Assembly (NCBI RefSeq): GCF_014656545.1
Contig: NZ_BNDS01000001.1
Span: 313,190-377,189, forward strand
Origin: Neobacillus kokaensis
GTDB taxonomy: Bacteria; Bacillota; Bacilli; Bacillales; Cytobacillaceae
Direction of reading: 5' to 3'
Length of the DNA: 64,000 nucleotides
The notes under the pieces are model-generated. The model saw only the letters and a list, made by a program, of their open reading frames with translations, did not search any database and was not told where the DNA came from. The position numbers were made by a program, and so were the translations under genes. How positions within the stretch are numbered: the first letter of the stretch is position 1; every line of letters begins with the position of its first letter. Shown here in pieces: positions 25,574-33,824 of this stretch.

Positions 25574-26524
25574 TTGATGCAAAAAATATTGGATGATGTA
25601 TTTCTGTTGACAGTTCCAATTCCTTATGATTTTGGAAATGTAAATTGCTATTTAATCAAAGGAAAAAGGGGCTATACAGTTGTAGATACTGGTGATTATA
25701 CAGAGGAAGCAATTGCTGTTTGGCAAAAAGTAATTAGCGAAGGCTTAGTAGTTGAAAAGGTTGTGGTTACACACGCTCATACAGACCATATTGGTTTAGC
25801 GGGATGGTTTCAGCAGCAGTTTAATGTCCCTGTTTGGATGGCAGCAAAAAGCTATGCGGAACTAAACAAAATCCGCGCTCAATTTATTAATGAAAAATAT
25901 TTTAATCCTCATGCTTTATTTTTAGTAAGGCATGGAGGACCACTTTTTCGAAAACAAGATAACAGGTTTCATCAATATAAATCCTATCAATTTGATCCTG
26001 ATATGGTATTTGATGAAAATGAAGAAATTCCTCTTGGCGATTACAGCTATAATACGATTTGGACCCCTGGACATTCTCCCGACCATTTTAGTTTCTTTAA
26101 TGAGAAAAATCAGGTGCTTTTCGTTGGCGATCATATCTTAAATTCTATTAATCCGATTGTGATTTGCAATGGAGAGGGTGATAACCCTTTAAAAGACTAT
26201 CTTCAAGCGCTTGAAAAGCTGATGCAATGCCAGGCCAAATATGTTCTTCCCGGTCATGGGGAGCCAATTCCTGATTTAATGGCAAGAATTGAATTAATGA
26301 TGTCTCATTATCAAAAAAGATGGAACCAAACATATGATGCTATTAATGAACAGGGAAGTACCGCCTTTGAAGTTTCACAGCAAGTATATGGGAGAAACCT
26401 TTCTCAGGAGCGTGCAGGTTCTGCTTTTTATCAAACGATTACCAATCTAACTTACTTGGAATCACTTGGTCAGGTCAAGATAGCGGAAAAGGAAGGAAAA
26501 ATATATTTCTATCAAAATAGCTGA
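25574..26524 (+). CDS. Metallo-beta-lactamase-fold hydrolase
   Basis: A 316-residue MBL-fold hydrolase. The metal motif is THAHTDHIG (about 71-79), followed by TPGHSPDHF, FVGDHIL and PGHGEP, giving the complete binuclear zinc set. An extra helical C-terminal region follows, as in thioesterase-like or lactonase-like members. TTG 25574 and ATG 25577 are both usable with the AAGGGGG site. Position downstream of the SDR suggests hydrolysis of a thioester or lactone intermediate; this is inference. Confidence 0.85.
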   Translation: MMQKILDDVFLLTVPIPYDFGNVNCYLIKGKRGYTVVDTGDYTEEAIAVWQKVISEGLVVEKVVVTHAHTDHIGLAGWFQQQFNVPVWMAAKSYAELNKIRAQFINEKYFNPHALFLVRHGGPLFRKQDNRFHQYKSYQFDPDMVFDENEEIPLGDYSYNTIWTPGHSPDHFSFFNEKNQVLFVGDHILNSINPIVICNGEGDNPLKDYLQALEKLMQCQAKYVLPGHGEPIPDLMARIELMMSHYQKRWNQTYDAINEQGSTAFEVSQQVYGRNLSQERAGSAFYQTITNLTYLESLGQVKIAEKEGKIYFYQNS

Positions 26525-26538
26525 AAAAGGTATGCTAT

Positions 26539-26570
26539 AAAGGCTGGACTCTAATATCCCAGCCTTTATT
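26539..26570. terminator. Bidirectional terminator between convergent genes
   Basis: AAAGGCTGG and CCAGCCTTT form a perfect stem with A/T-rich flanks on both sides, between the MBL gene and the DUF218 gene. Confidence 0.65.
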
Positions 26571-26594
26571 CTATCCCGGCTTTAGTTGTTAAGT

Positions 26595-27182
26595 TCATTG
26601 CAGAATATATTTCACTAAGTAATACTTTGTAATCGCCAAATATTCTCTAGTATAGGATTTAACAACCGCCATCGCTGGTGTATTAGCCGGAAGTCCTTCA
26701 ACCTTAAGTCCTTGGTCACCGGCAAGCGATACTGCACGGTATACATGAAAGGTATTCGTTACCACCAGGCCAAACTTGGCATCAGGAGGTAAGCGTTTTT
26801 TCGAAAAACGGATATTTTCATATGTATCAGTCGATTTATTTTCTAAAATAATCCTAGATTCATTAATTCCTCTGTTTACTAGCTCTCTTTTGACCGTTTC
26901 CGCTTCGGAGATATCCTCCCCAGGCCCTTTTCCACCTGATGCAATCACGATGGTCTTTTCATTTTTCTTTAAGTAGTCTGCGGCAGTCTCAATTCTGCTG
27001 GCAAGGGCCAATGAAGGAACTGTCCCCTTTACTCTTGCCCCCAAAACAATTAAATAATCTGCGTTATTTGGTACTTTCTCTTGACTATATTGGCTAATTT
27101 TGAATTGTAAGAACCCAACATAAATTAACCCCAAAACGATTATTATACCCATGACCGATAACACTTTCTTTCGTCTATTCAT
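26595..27182 (-). CDS. YdcF/SanA-like DUF218 membrane-anchored protein
   Basis: A 195-residue DUF218 protein with an N-terminal membrane anchor (about residues 6-27) and an extracytoplasmic alpha/beta domain. Landmarks are DYLIVLGARV, ASGGKGPGEDISEAE and NTFHVYRA. SanA/YdcF relatives influence envelope barrier function, and the fold binds nucleotide-like ligands, but the reaction is not established. Divergent from hmp; nothing links the two functionally. It ends in a shared terminator with the MBL gene. Confidence 0.8.
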   Translation of the reverse strand: MNRRKKVLSVMGIIIVLGLIYVGFLQFKISQYSQEKVPNNADYLIVLGARVKGTVPSLALASRIETAADYLKKNEKTIVIASGGKGPGEDISEAETVKRELVNRGINESRIILENKSTDTYENIRFSKKRLPPDAKFGLVVTNTFHVYRAVSLAGDQGLKVEGLPANTPAMAVVKSYTREYLAITKYYLVKYILQ

Positions 27183-27306
27183 TCTATATTACCCCGCCAT
27201 CATCTCTTGTATTTCCATATTATACTAGACATTGGCATATTTGGGATAACGTAATAAAGGGGAACTGAATTTTATTAATAGTCAGAATTACTCAAAAACG
27301 GGGACA

Positions 27307-27322
27307 TGTGATTTAAATCACT
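27307..27322. promoter_or_regulatory. Fnr/CRP-type palindrome before hmp
   Basis: TGTGA-TTTAAA-TCACT matches the Fnr consensus TGTGA-N6-TCACA with one change; the core GTGATTTAAATCAC is a perfect palindrome. Its centre lies about 41.5 bp before the start predicted from the -10 at 27344-27349, the classical class II activator position. NsrR is a competing candidate. Confidence 0.5.
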
Positions 27323-27343
27323 TAATTGAAGTGTTTTTTTTCA

Positions 27344-27349
27344 TATAAT
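27344..27349 (+). promoter_or_regulatory. -10 element of the hmp promoter
   Basis: Perfect TATAAT, 39 bp before the TTG start of hmp. At the -35 position there is only CTTAAT, so an activator is expected; the palindrome at 27307-27322 overlaps that position. Confidence 0.5.
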
Positions 27350-27387
27350 CACCTATGGATATAGTGAAAACATAAGGAGTGTTTAAA

Positions 27388-28599
27388 TTGTTAGATCAAA
27401 AAACAATCGATATCGTTAAATCAACAGTACCTGTGTTAGAACAACACGGAGAAGCAATTACCACCAGATTCTATCAGTTAATGTTCGGCAATCACCCTGA
27501 ATTATTAAATATATTTAACCATGCTAACCAAAAGCAAGGCAGACAGCAAAGAGCGCTTGCCGGAGCAGTTTATGCTGCGGCTGCCTATATTGATAACCTT
27601 GAGGCTATTCTTCCAGTTGTAAAGCAAATTGGTCACAAACATAGAAGTCTTGGCATTAAACCAGAGCATTATCCAATTGTCGGAAAACATTTACTTTTGG
27701 CCATTAAAGATGTCCTTGGCGATGCTGCAACAGATGAAGTAATTGATGCATGGGCTAAAGCTTACGGTGTTATTGCAGACGCCTTTATCAGCGTAGAAGC
27801 AGAAATGTATGAAGAGGCTGCAAAACAAAAAGGCGGCTGGGATGGATTCCGCCGCTTTATCGTTGAAAAGAAGGTTGTGGAAAGTGATGTTATTACTTCA
27901 TTCTATTTAAAACCTGTGGATCACAAAGAAATTGCTGATTTTCAGCCTGGTCAATATATTAGTATAAAACTGGATATTGAAGGCGAAAAATTTACCCATA
28001 TCCGTCAATACAGTTTATCTGATGCACCTGGTAAGGACTATTACCGTATTAGTGTAAAGCGTGAAGCAGGTACACCAAATCCGGATGGAATGGTGTCTAA
28101 CTATCTGCACGACAGTGTAGAAGAAGGGGAAATTCTTCAAATTAGTGCACCAGCAGGAGATTTCGTACTTGATACAGATAAGGAAACGCCAGTAGTTCTT
28201 TTAAGCGGCGGCGTCGGCTTAACACCAATGATGAGTATGCTGAAAACTGTGGCGGACGTTCAGCCAGAGCGAAAAGTTATCTTTATCCATGCAGCACAAA
28301 ACGGAAATGTTCATGCCCTAAGAGATGAAGTAGAAGAACTTACTAAGCTCGAAAATGTAACTTCCTATTTCTTCTATGATTCACCAACAGAAGAGGATCG
28401 TAAAAACAATCGTTTTGATGTTGAAGGTTATGTAACACGTGATTGGTTAGATGAGAAAGTTCCTACAAAAGATGCTGATTTTTACTTCTGTGGCCCGCTG
28501 CCATTTATGAAGGCTATTAATCGCTCCTTGACAGAATTAGGAGTACAAGAAGAACGTATTCATTTCGAATTCTTTGGTCCTAAAGCTGCATTAGTATAA
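27388..28599 (+). CDS. hmp: Flavohemoglobin, nitric oxide dioxygenase
   Basis: Converts nitric oxide and oxygen to nitrate with NAD(P)H. The 403 residues hold a globin domain (distal region and proximal His in QIGHKHRSLGIKPEHY, about residues 81-96), an FAD-binding domain (RQYSLSDAPG) and an NAD domain (LLSGGVGLTPMMSML, YFCGPLPFM). The start is TTG 27388, 8 bp after AAGGAG; it gives the N-terminus MLDQKTI, like B. subtilis Hmp. A GTG three codons earlier overlaps the site. The upstream Fnr-like palindrome suggests induction by oxygen limitation or NO. Confidence 0.95.
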   Translation: MLDQKTIDIVKSTVPVLEQHGEAITTRFYQLMFGNHPELLNIFNHANQKQGRQQRALAGAVYAAAAYIDNLEAILPVVKQIGHKHRSLGIKPEHYPIVGKHLLLAIKDVLGDAATDEVIDAWAKAYGVIADAFISVEAEMYEEAAKQKGGWDGFRRFIVEKKVVESDVITSFYLKPVDHKEIADFQPGQYISIKLDIEGEKFTHIRQYSLSDAPGKDYYRISVKREAGTPNPDGMVSNYLHDSVEEGEILQISAPAGDFVLDTDKETPVVLLSGGVGLTPMMSMLKTVADVQPERKVIFIHAAQNGNVHALRDEVEELTKLENVTSYFFYDSPTEEDRKNNRFDVEGYVTRDWLDEKVPTKDADFYFCGPLPFMKAINRSLTELGVQEERIHFEFFGPKAALV

Positions 28600-28605
28600 T
28601 GAGAC

Positions 28606-28641
28606 AAAACCCGGTATCGAAATTTAGCTGCCGGGTTTTTT
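28606..28641 (+). terminator. hmp terminator
   Basis: AAAACCCGG and CCGGGTTTTTT stem with an 16-nt loop right after the stop codon. Confidence 0.8.
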
Positions 28642-28742
28642 AATGCCTTCTTTTTAGCATTATTTGTAAGACTAAAAGTTTGAATCCTTCCATAATTATG
28701 TTTAAATAAAAGTAAGAAAAATGCTAGAAAGGATTGAGCTTT

Positions 28743-29519
28743 TTGAGTAAGAATATGGTTCGATCGATTACCATAATCGCAGTATTTTTTTGTCTCCTCT
28801 GGCTCGTTGGGCTTGGCTGGGCTGTGGGGGATTATTATGCCGGCAAACCGGAAAAGGTTGTACATGAAGCTGATGTTTCCACTGAGGCAGAAAACAAACA
28901 GGGATTGACAATTGTTGCTTTAGGGGACTCCCTTACGAGAGGGACCGGTGATGAGACAGGAAAAGGTTATGTTGGTGTTTTAGTTGATGAAATAAAGGAA
29001 AAGAGCAAAAAATCAGTCCAGCTGACAAACCTTGGCATTAACGGACAAAGATCTGATCAATTGAAAAAGCAAATCCAGCAAAAAGAAGTAGGAAGGCAGC
29101 TGCAAAAAGCGGATGTCGTATTGGTAACTATTGGCGGTAATGATTTATTTCGCAGCGGAGAAGGTTTAATGGATTTCCAAACAGAAGATATTGCTGCAAT
29201 TGAAAAGAAATACCTCAGCAATTTAAAATTTATTTTTGAACAAATCCGTAAGAACAATAAACAAGCCAATGTGTTTTTTGTCGGTTTGTATAATCCATTC
29301 ATTGAGTTAGACCAAGGTAAAGAAATGTCCAAAGTTATCCGCCACTGGAATTATGACAGTGCGGAGGTAAGTGCTGAGTTTCCAAAGATTGTGTTCGTAC
29401 CTACTTTCGATCTGTTTGAGTTAAAGGTTAATGACTACTTGTATTCCGATAAATTTCATCCCAATACAAAAGGGTATCGGCTAATCGCAGAACGTGTTGC
29501 TTCATTGCTTACCTGGTAA
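28743..29519 (+). CDS. SGNH/GDSL-family lipase or esterase, membrane-anchored
   Basis: A 258-residue SGNH hydrolase with an N-terminal hydrophobic helix (about residues 5-28) that serves as signal or anchor. Blocks are GDSLTRG (Ser nucleophile, about residue 61), Gly in GINGQRSDQL, GGNDLF, and the C-terminal DKFHPNTKG (Asp/His). It probably acts outside the membrane on lipid or cell-wall esters, like YpmR of B. subtilis. TTG 28743 is about 10 bp after AAAGG; an ATG four codons later is also possible. Only 10 bp separate it from the ABC genes, so it heads that operon. Confidence 0.82.
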   Translation: MSKNMVRSITIIAVFFCLLWLVGLGWAVGDYYAGKPEKVVHEADVSTEAENKQGLTIVALGDSLTRGTGDETGKGYVGVLVDEIKEKSKKSVQLTNLGINGQRSDQLKKQIQQKEVGRQLQKADVVLVTIGGNDLFRSGEGLMDFQTEDIAAIEKKYLSNLKFIFEQIRKNNKQANVFFVGLYNPFIELDQGKEMSKVIRHWNYDSAEVSAEFPKIVFVPTFDLFELKVNDYLYSDKFHPNTKGYRLIAERVASLLTW

Positions 29520-29529
29520 GGAGATATAT

Positions 29530-30444
29530 ATGGAGAAAAAAATCACATTATCTGTTAAGGATTTAAGGAAAGTTATTGGAAGACGGGAAATTATCAAAGG
29601 GTTGACCTTTGATTTGCGGGAAGGAGAGGTATTTGGCTTTCTTGGACCGAATGGCGCTGGAAAAACAACAACCATCCGTATGCTCGTAGGATTGATCAAA
29701 CCGACATCAGGAAGCATTCATATCTGTGGCAGCAATATTGCAGAAGATTTTAAAGGTGCCCTGAAGAACCTTGGCTGTATCGTGGAAAACCCGGAGTTGT
29801 ATCCATACCTGTCAGGCTATAATAATCTTTTGCATTTTGCTCGAATGCTTGATGGCGTTGGGGAAGGACGGATTAAAGAGGTCACGGCGCTTGTCGGTTT
29901 ATCCGAGAGAATACATGATAAAGTTAAAACCTATTCACTGGGAATGAGACAGCGCCTAGGAATAGCACAGGCCCTCTTAGGCAACCCAAAAGTTTTAATT
30001 CTTGATGAACCGACAAATGGATTAGACCCTGCAGGTATCCGCGAAATGAGAGAGTTCATTCGCTTTCTAGCTGAACAGGAAGGGTTAAGTGTTCTGGTAT
30101 CAAGCCATCTGCTAAGCGAAATCCAGCTTTTATGCGACCGGGTGGCGATAATTGCGAAAGGTACCATCATTCGGACAGACACAGTACAAAAGCTTCTATC
30201 AAATCGTGAAAAAATGGTATGGCGCCTCGATCCATTTTTTAAAGGGAAAGAAGTGTTAGGAGCATTAACCGGGATCGAAGAAAAAGAAGACGGTACACTT
30301 TGGACAGAATATAATGAACAAATGACACCAGAATGGAATAAACAGCTGGTCGAAGCTGGTGTGTCCGTGTTGGAAATGAATCGCAAAATGCCGGTGCTGG
30401 AAGATTTATTCCTCGAACTGACCGGAGGTGAAACGATTGAATAA
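29530..30444 (+). CDS. ABC transporter ATP-binding protein (BcrA-like)
   Basis: A 304-residue ABC ATPase: Walker A GPNGAGKTTT (about 43-52), signature YSLGMRQRLGIA, Walker B VLILDEPTNGLDP, switch His in SSHLLSEI. The C-terminal accessory domain is typical of exporters for bacitracin-like peptides or of unknown two-component ABC-2 systems. The ATG at 29530 has AAGGAGATATAT before it. It overlaps the permease gene by 8 bp. Substrate unknown. Confidence 0.9.
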   Translation: MEKKITLSVKDLRKVIGRREIIKGLTFDLREGEVFGFLGPNGAGKTTTIRMLVGLIKPTSGSIHICGSNIAEDFKGALKNLGCIVENPELYPYLSGYNNLLHFARMLDGVGEGRIKEVTALVGLSERIHDKVKTYSLGMRQRLGIAQALLGNPKVLILDEPTNGLDPAGIREMREFIRFLAEQEGLSVLVSSHLLSEIQLLCDRVAIIAKGTIIRTDTVQKLLSNREKMVWRLDPFFKGKEVLGALTGIEEKEDGTLWTEYNEQMTPEWNKQLVEAGVSVLEMNRKMPVLEDLFLELTGGETIE

Positions 30445-31417
30445 ATTGGTCCAAAATGAAATGTTGAAACTCATTGCCAAGAAACGACTGGTCGTTATTG
30501 CCCTGATTATAGGTGTTTTAGTGATCCTGTTTACATATGCCCAATATAAACAAGTACAAACACAAAGGGAAAAATTAGGAACAAGTGATTGGCGTACAAT
30601 TCTCCAGCAGCAAATTGTTGATACAACCAATCGGCTTAGCAGCAGCCGAATTTCTGATGAATGGAAAAAGCAGCTGCAAATTTCGCTTCAGCAGCAACAA
30701 TATTATCTGGATCATGATATTAATCCTGCGGAACCGGGTGCACCAACCTTCATGCGGATTTTTCTTGAAAACTCGATTGATTTATTTATCCCTTTAATGG
30801 TGATGGTGATCGCCAGTGATCTTGTTTCATCAGAACATAGTCTTGGTACGGTTAAACTTCTGCTGACAAGGCCAGTCAACAGGTGGAAGGTACTGCTTAG
30901 TAAATACATAACACTTTGTTTAGCGATATCCTTAATTATAGCCATAACCGGCTTTTTATCTTATGCTATTTCGGGTGTTGTATTTGGCTATAAGGGATTT
31001 GGGGCGCCGATTTTAACGGGTTTTCATGTAACGGACGAGGGGTTAAATACATCTGATGTAAAATTATTAAGTCTGTGGAAGTTTTTATTAATGGACTTAG
31101 GGCTTGTTTGGTTTGTGGCAATCGTGGTTGGTACACTTTCCTTCATGCTTTCGGTGCTGATTCGGAGTACAGCAGCTGGCATGGGCGTGATGCTTGCGGC
31201 CCTAATATCCGGGGCTATCCTTAGTAATATGGTTTCGTCCTGGGAATCAGCGAAATACTTTTTCATGGTAAATCTCAGGTTAACTGACTATATGAAGGGC
31301 AATGCGCCGCCGATTGAAGGGATGAATCTTTCGTTCTCTATGTCGGTGCTGCTTGTATGGTGGGCCGCCGCATTACTGGTATCATTTATGGTGTTTACGA
31401 AAAAAGATGTTTATTAA
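30437..31417 (+). CDS. ABC-2 type permease
   Basis: A 326-residue membrane subunit for the preceding ATPase. One helix near residues 13-33, a long hydrophilic Gln-rich loop, then five helices from about residue 115 with the ABC-2 sequence SSEHSLGTVKLLLTRPVNRWKVLLSKY. TTG at 30437 is used: GGAGGTG lies 6 bp upstream, and it overlaps the ATPase stop, so translation is coupled. The pair most likely exports a peptide, lipid or drug. Confidence 0.88.
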   Translation: MNKLVQNEMLKLIAKKRLVVIALIIGVLVILFTYAQYKQVQTQREKLGTSDWRTILQQQIVDTTNRLSSSRISDEWKKQLQISLQQQQYYLDHDINPAEPGAPTFMRIFLENSIDLFIPLMVMVIASDLVSSEHSLGTVKLLLTRPVNRWKVLLSKYITLCLAISLIIAITGFLSYAISGVVFGYKGFGAPILTGFHVTDEGLNTSDVKLLSLWKFLLMDLGLVWFVAIVVGTLSFMLSVLIRSTAAGMGVMLAALISGAILSNMVSSWESAKYFFMVNLRLTDYMKGNAPPIEGMNLSFSMSVLLVWWAAALLVSFMVFTKKDVY

Positions 31418-31423
31418 ATGAAT

Positions 31424-31456
31424 GGACTCCTTTCAAAATGAGAAAGGGGTCTTTTG
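31424..31456 (+). terminator. Terminator after the ABC operon
   Basis: GACTCCTTTC pairs with GAAAGGGGTC (one G-U), followed by TTTT. Confidence 0.6.
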
Positions 31457-31575
31457 CATTCTTGAGAAATAATTACTAATTATTTGCCGAAATGGTAAAT
31501 TTTTTTTGCTTTACTGGGTATGCTAACTTCTTGTGAAGCACTTTATTAAAAAAGGAATAGTGGAAGGTGAAAAAC

Positions 31576-32100
31576 ATGAAGTTAAACGTATTTATTTTAG
31601 CGTTAGGATTAATTTTTTCAACATCTGGGTTTGCAACGGCGCAGGGGACGGTGCCTGACACCAATAGAGATCACCAACATCATAAAATGCATAAGGATTG
31701 GCATGTACAGATGCTGGAACGGGAACAGAAGCTTCTTTCTTGGGTTGAGCAATATACTCCAGAGAAAAAATCAGAGTGGACTCAAGCTATAGAGGAAAAG
31801 AAAGAGCTTCGCAAACAGTGGAAGAAACCCGAAAATGCTAAAAAACGCGAGCAATGGAAAAAGGAAAAATTGGAGAAAATGCAGAATTTGAAGAAGCTGC
31901 TGGAAGAAGGGAAAATTACCAAGGAACAATTTATGAAGGAGATTCATGGCGGCAAATATATGGCACATTGGAAAAAATTCAGAGACCTGCAAACAGCTAT
32001 TGAGAACAAGGATGACAAGCAGGCTAAAGACATTCTTAATCAGCTGTTAGACCATTACAAAGCACATAACGCCAAAATGAAAGAAATGCTGGCAGAATAA
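31576..32100 (+). CDS. Secreted basic, His-rich, helical protein of unknown function
   Basis: A 174-residue protein with a cleavable signal peptide (about residues 1-23, SGFATAQG at the likely cleavage region). A His cluster follows (DHQHHKMHKDWHV, about 31-43), then a highly charged Lys/Glu helical region, probably coiled coil. A lone ATG at 31576 with GGAAGGTG upstream gives the signal peptide. The His cluster could bind metal. I do not recognise the family with certainty; DUF2680-like spore-former secreted proteins look similar. Confidence 0.7.
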   Translation: MKLNVFILALGLIFSTSGFATAQGTVPDTNRDHQHHKMHKDWHVQMLEREQKLLSWVEQYTPEKKSEWTQAIEEKKELRKQWKKPENAKKREQWKKEKLEKMQNLKKLLEEGKITKEQFMKEIHGGKYMAHWKKFRDLQTAIENKDDKQAKDILNQLLDHYKAHNAKMKEMLAE

Positions 32101-32141
32101 GAATATTGGGAAAAAGCCAATCAAACTGGTCTGGCTTTCAG

Positions 32142-32177
32142 ATTGTCGAGAGAGGGTATTTTTTCTCGGCAATTTTT
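32142..32177 (+). terminator. Terminator after the secreted protein
   Basis: ATTGTCGAGA pairs with TCTCGGCAAT, followed by TTTTT. Confidence 0.6.
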
Positions 32178-32234
32178 CATTTGTCAGATCCTAAAATACG
32201 GATTATATAATAAGATTGCCCATGCTAACGGGGC

Positions 32235-32366
32235 CTGTTGATTTCCGCTCCGTGCACTCGCTTTCCGCGGGGAGGTCCTGGAGCCTCCTCGGCGCCTTGC
32301 GCCTGTGGGGTCTCCAGTGACCTCTCGATACCGCAGGAGTCGAGTGCCCTCCGCTCCAATCAACAG
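32235..32366. repeat. GC-rich interspersed repeat, copy A
   Basis: A 132-bp element beginning CTGTTGATTTCCGCTCC and ending CCGCTCCAATCAACAG, so its ends are inverted copies of each other. The interior is far more G+C-rich than the surroundings and contains further short inverted arms. No gene inside. The same kind of element recurs, inverted, at 32977-33110. Confidence 0.75.
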
Positions 32367-32431
32367 GGGGCAAATCAACCTAAAGAATTGCAACACACCT
32401 TTTCCAACCTAGCTAAATGTGTTGCTATCTT

Positions 32432-32915
32432 TTATATTTTCGCAGGCTCCAGTAAGAAGAGTCTGTTTACTTGCTCTTTTACAATCCCCGTAACCGGCAG
32501 GAGTGAAGCCATCTTGTGCTTCATTCTAAAAGCACAATTTCATCAAAAACCTCCTGAAAAATAGTTGTATCCTTAAATCGATGTTGACTATTCCAGCTAA
32601 TCGTAGAGTGAGGTGGAACTGAATCCTTGAATTTTTAACCTAAAAACCAGCGGTAGGCTACGTTTGTTCTTATTTCCCTTTCTAATTGACGTTCAGAACG
32701 AATGCCGTAAATATAGCCAATAAACATCATTTTAAATAGAATCAGGGGATCAGTAGGGTGTCCGTTATTATCGCTATAATAAGGACGAATTTTTTTAAGA
32801 AGAAACGAAAAATCAATATATTTATCGATCAATCGAAGAAGGAAATCGTAGGAACCAGTTCATCAATAGAAACAAATTCATATTCGCTTTGGCTAAACTC
32901 TTTTGGCTTAAACAT
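32432..32915 (-). pseudogene. Decayed IS1182/IS5-type transposase
   Basis: Reading the minus strand from ATG 32915 gives MFKPKEFSQSEYEFVSIDEL, then a frameshift near 32830 (a stop, with the next frame continuing LLRLIDKYIDFSFLLKKI). The middle part resembles the N-terminal transposase domain (DNNGHPTDPLILFKMMFIGYIYGIRSERQLEREI). A TAA interrupts after RWFLG near 32639, beyond which homologous-looking sequence continues (KFKDSVPPHSTISWN). The catalytic DDE region is missing, so a large internal deletion has also occurred. Non-functional remnant. Confidence 0.75.
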
Positions 32916-32976
32916 TAATTTCACCGCTTTTTTTATTATTTTTTGATGGGATGGAGGTCTTTATTGAATACCCACC

Positions 32977-33110
32977 CTGTTGATTGGAGCGGAAGGCGCG
33001 AAGACTCCTGCGGGAGTACGGGGCAGGGGAGACCCCGCAGGCGCTTCAGCGCCGAGGAGACTCCCCGGCACGCCCGCGGAAAGCGAAGCACCTGGAGCGC
33101 AAATCAACAG
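32977..33110. repeat. GC-rich interspersed repeat, copy B (inverted relative to A)
   Basis: Begins CTGTTGATTGGAGCGGAAGG and ends GGAGCGCAAATCAACAG; internal GACTCCTGCGGGAG and GAGACCCCGCAGGCGC blocks. It is an inverted relative of 32235-32366 and the two bracket the transposase remnant. This type of element is widespread in Bacillaceae genomes; function unknown. Confidence 0.75.
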
Positions 33111-33181
33111 ACTTGTTGAGAAGCCGATATTAATAATAATATTAATTTGGTGAATTGTTAAAGTAAAAATTTAAAATAAAA

Positions 33182-33237
33182 GGCTGTCGAAAGTTTTTCG
33201 ACAGCCTGAAAGCCAATCAAACTTAATTGGCTTTTTT
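33182..33237 (+). terminator. Two consecutive hairpins, orphan terminator
   Basis: GGCTGTCGAAA/TTTCGACAGCC at 33182-33206, then AAAGCCAAT/ATTGGCTTT at 33209-33235 with six T. No intact gene lies directly upstream, so it may be left over from the lost insertion-sequence region. Confidence 0.5.
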
Positions 33238-33329
33238 GCTTTTTCGACGGGGAAGAACGAATCCCGAATTTCATAAAATCTTTATTGAGTGGGAATTGTA
33301 AGAATGATATATCATAAGGAGGGGTCTGT

Positions 33330-33455
33330 ATGAAACGGAAGGGATTAATGATGACAACAGCTGCATTAGGAGCAGCATATTTACTTCGAAACGATAAGTC
33401 CCGGAAAAAGTTAATGAATCAATTTCAAGCGTTAGCAGACAAATCGAGAAGGTAA
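33330..33455 (+). CDS. Small basic protein of unknown function (41 aa)
   Basis: ATG with AAGGAGGGG 6 bp upstream and a TAA 42 codons later, followed by a clear terminator. The product starts basic (MKRKG), has a short Ala-rich apolar stretch (MMTTAALGAAYLL) and a basic Lys/Arg/Gln tail. It may associate with the membrane. No family recognised. The complete expression signals make it likely to be real. Confidence 0.6.
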   Translation: MKRKGLMMTTAALGAAYLLRNDKSRKKLMNQFQALADKSRR

Positions 33456-33461
33456 GAACAA

Positions 33462-33498
33462 AAAAACATCCCTCGAAACAATTCAGGGGATGTTTTTC
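33462..33498. terminator. Bidirectional terminator
   Basis: AAAACATCCC and AGGGGATGTTTTT stem, between the small gene and tatA, with A-rich left and T-rich right flanks. Confidence 0.7.
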
Positions 33499-33502
33499 TA
33501 AG

Positions 33503-33718
33503 TTATTTTTTTAAATTAACTGTCTCTTTTTTTGCTTCTTGGATGTCGCTTTTTATTTCTTCTTTAATATCATCAGTTATTCCATCAGTCGCACGCTTAA
33601 ATTCTCGAATCGATTTACCGAAGGCACGGCCAATTTCGGGAAGCTTATTAGGACCGAATATAATTAAAGCAAGCACTAAAATTAAAATTAATCCGGGCAT
33701 TCCAATATTTGAAAGCAT
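33503..33718 (-). CDS. tatA: Twin-arginine translocase subunit TatA
   Basis: A 71-residue TatA/E protein that forms the protein-conducting part of the Tat export system in the cytoplasmic membrane. It has the short N-terminal helix ([15 protein letters not shown]), the conserved [17 protein letters not shown] hinge and amphipathic helix, and a charged tail. ATG 33718 follows AGGAGTTGAATTC; a TTG six codons earlier lacks a site. No tatC is next to it in the window. Confidence 0.92.
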   Translation of the reverse strand: MLSNIGMPGLILILVLALIIFGPNKLPEIGRAFGKSIREFKRATDGITDDIKEEIKSDIQEAKKETVNLKK

Positions 33719-33824
33719 GAATTCAACTCCTAGCAATGAGTAGTCTACAGAATCATTATAGCGGGTGGCTACTCATTATTCTAGTATTATAAATTTAAAA
33801 TTACTTTCCGTTTATTCGTAAAAT

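Noticed and set aside
8833-26524. Complete steroid degradation cluster
   Set aside because: Only side-chain-type enzymes are seen; no ring dehydrogenase, hydroxylase or meta-cleavage genes in the window.
29931-30386. 151-codon minus-strand frame
   Set aside because: Antisense to the ABC ATPase Walker B region; no start signals.
32238-32564. 108-codon plus-strand frame
   Set aside because: Composed of the GC-rich repeat and the antisense of the transposase remnant.
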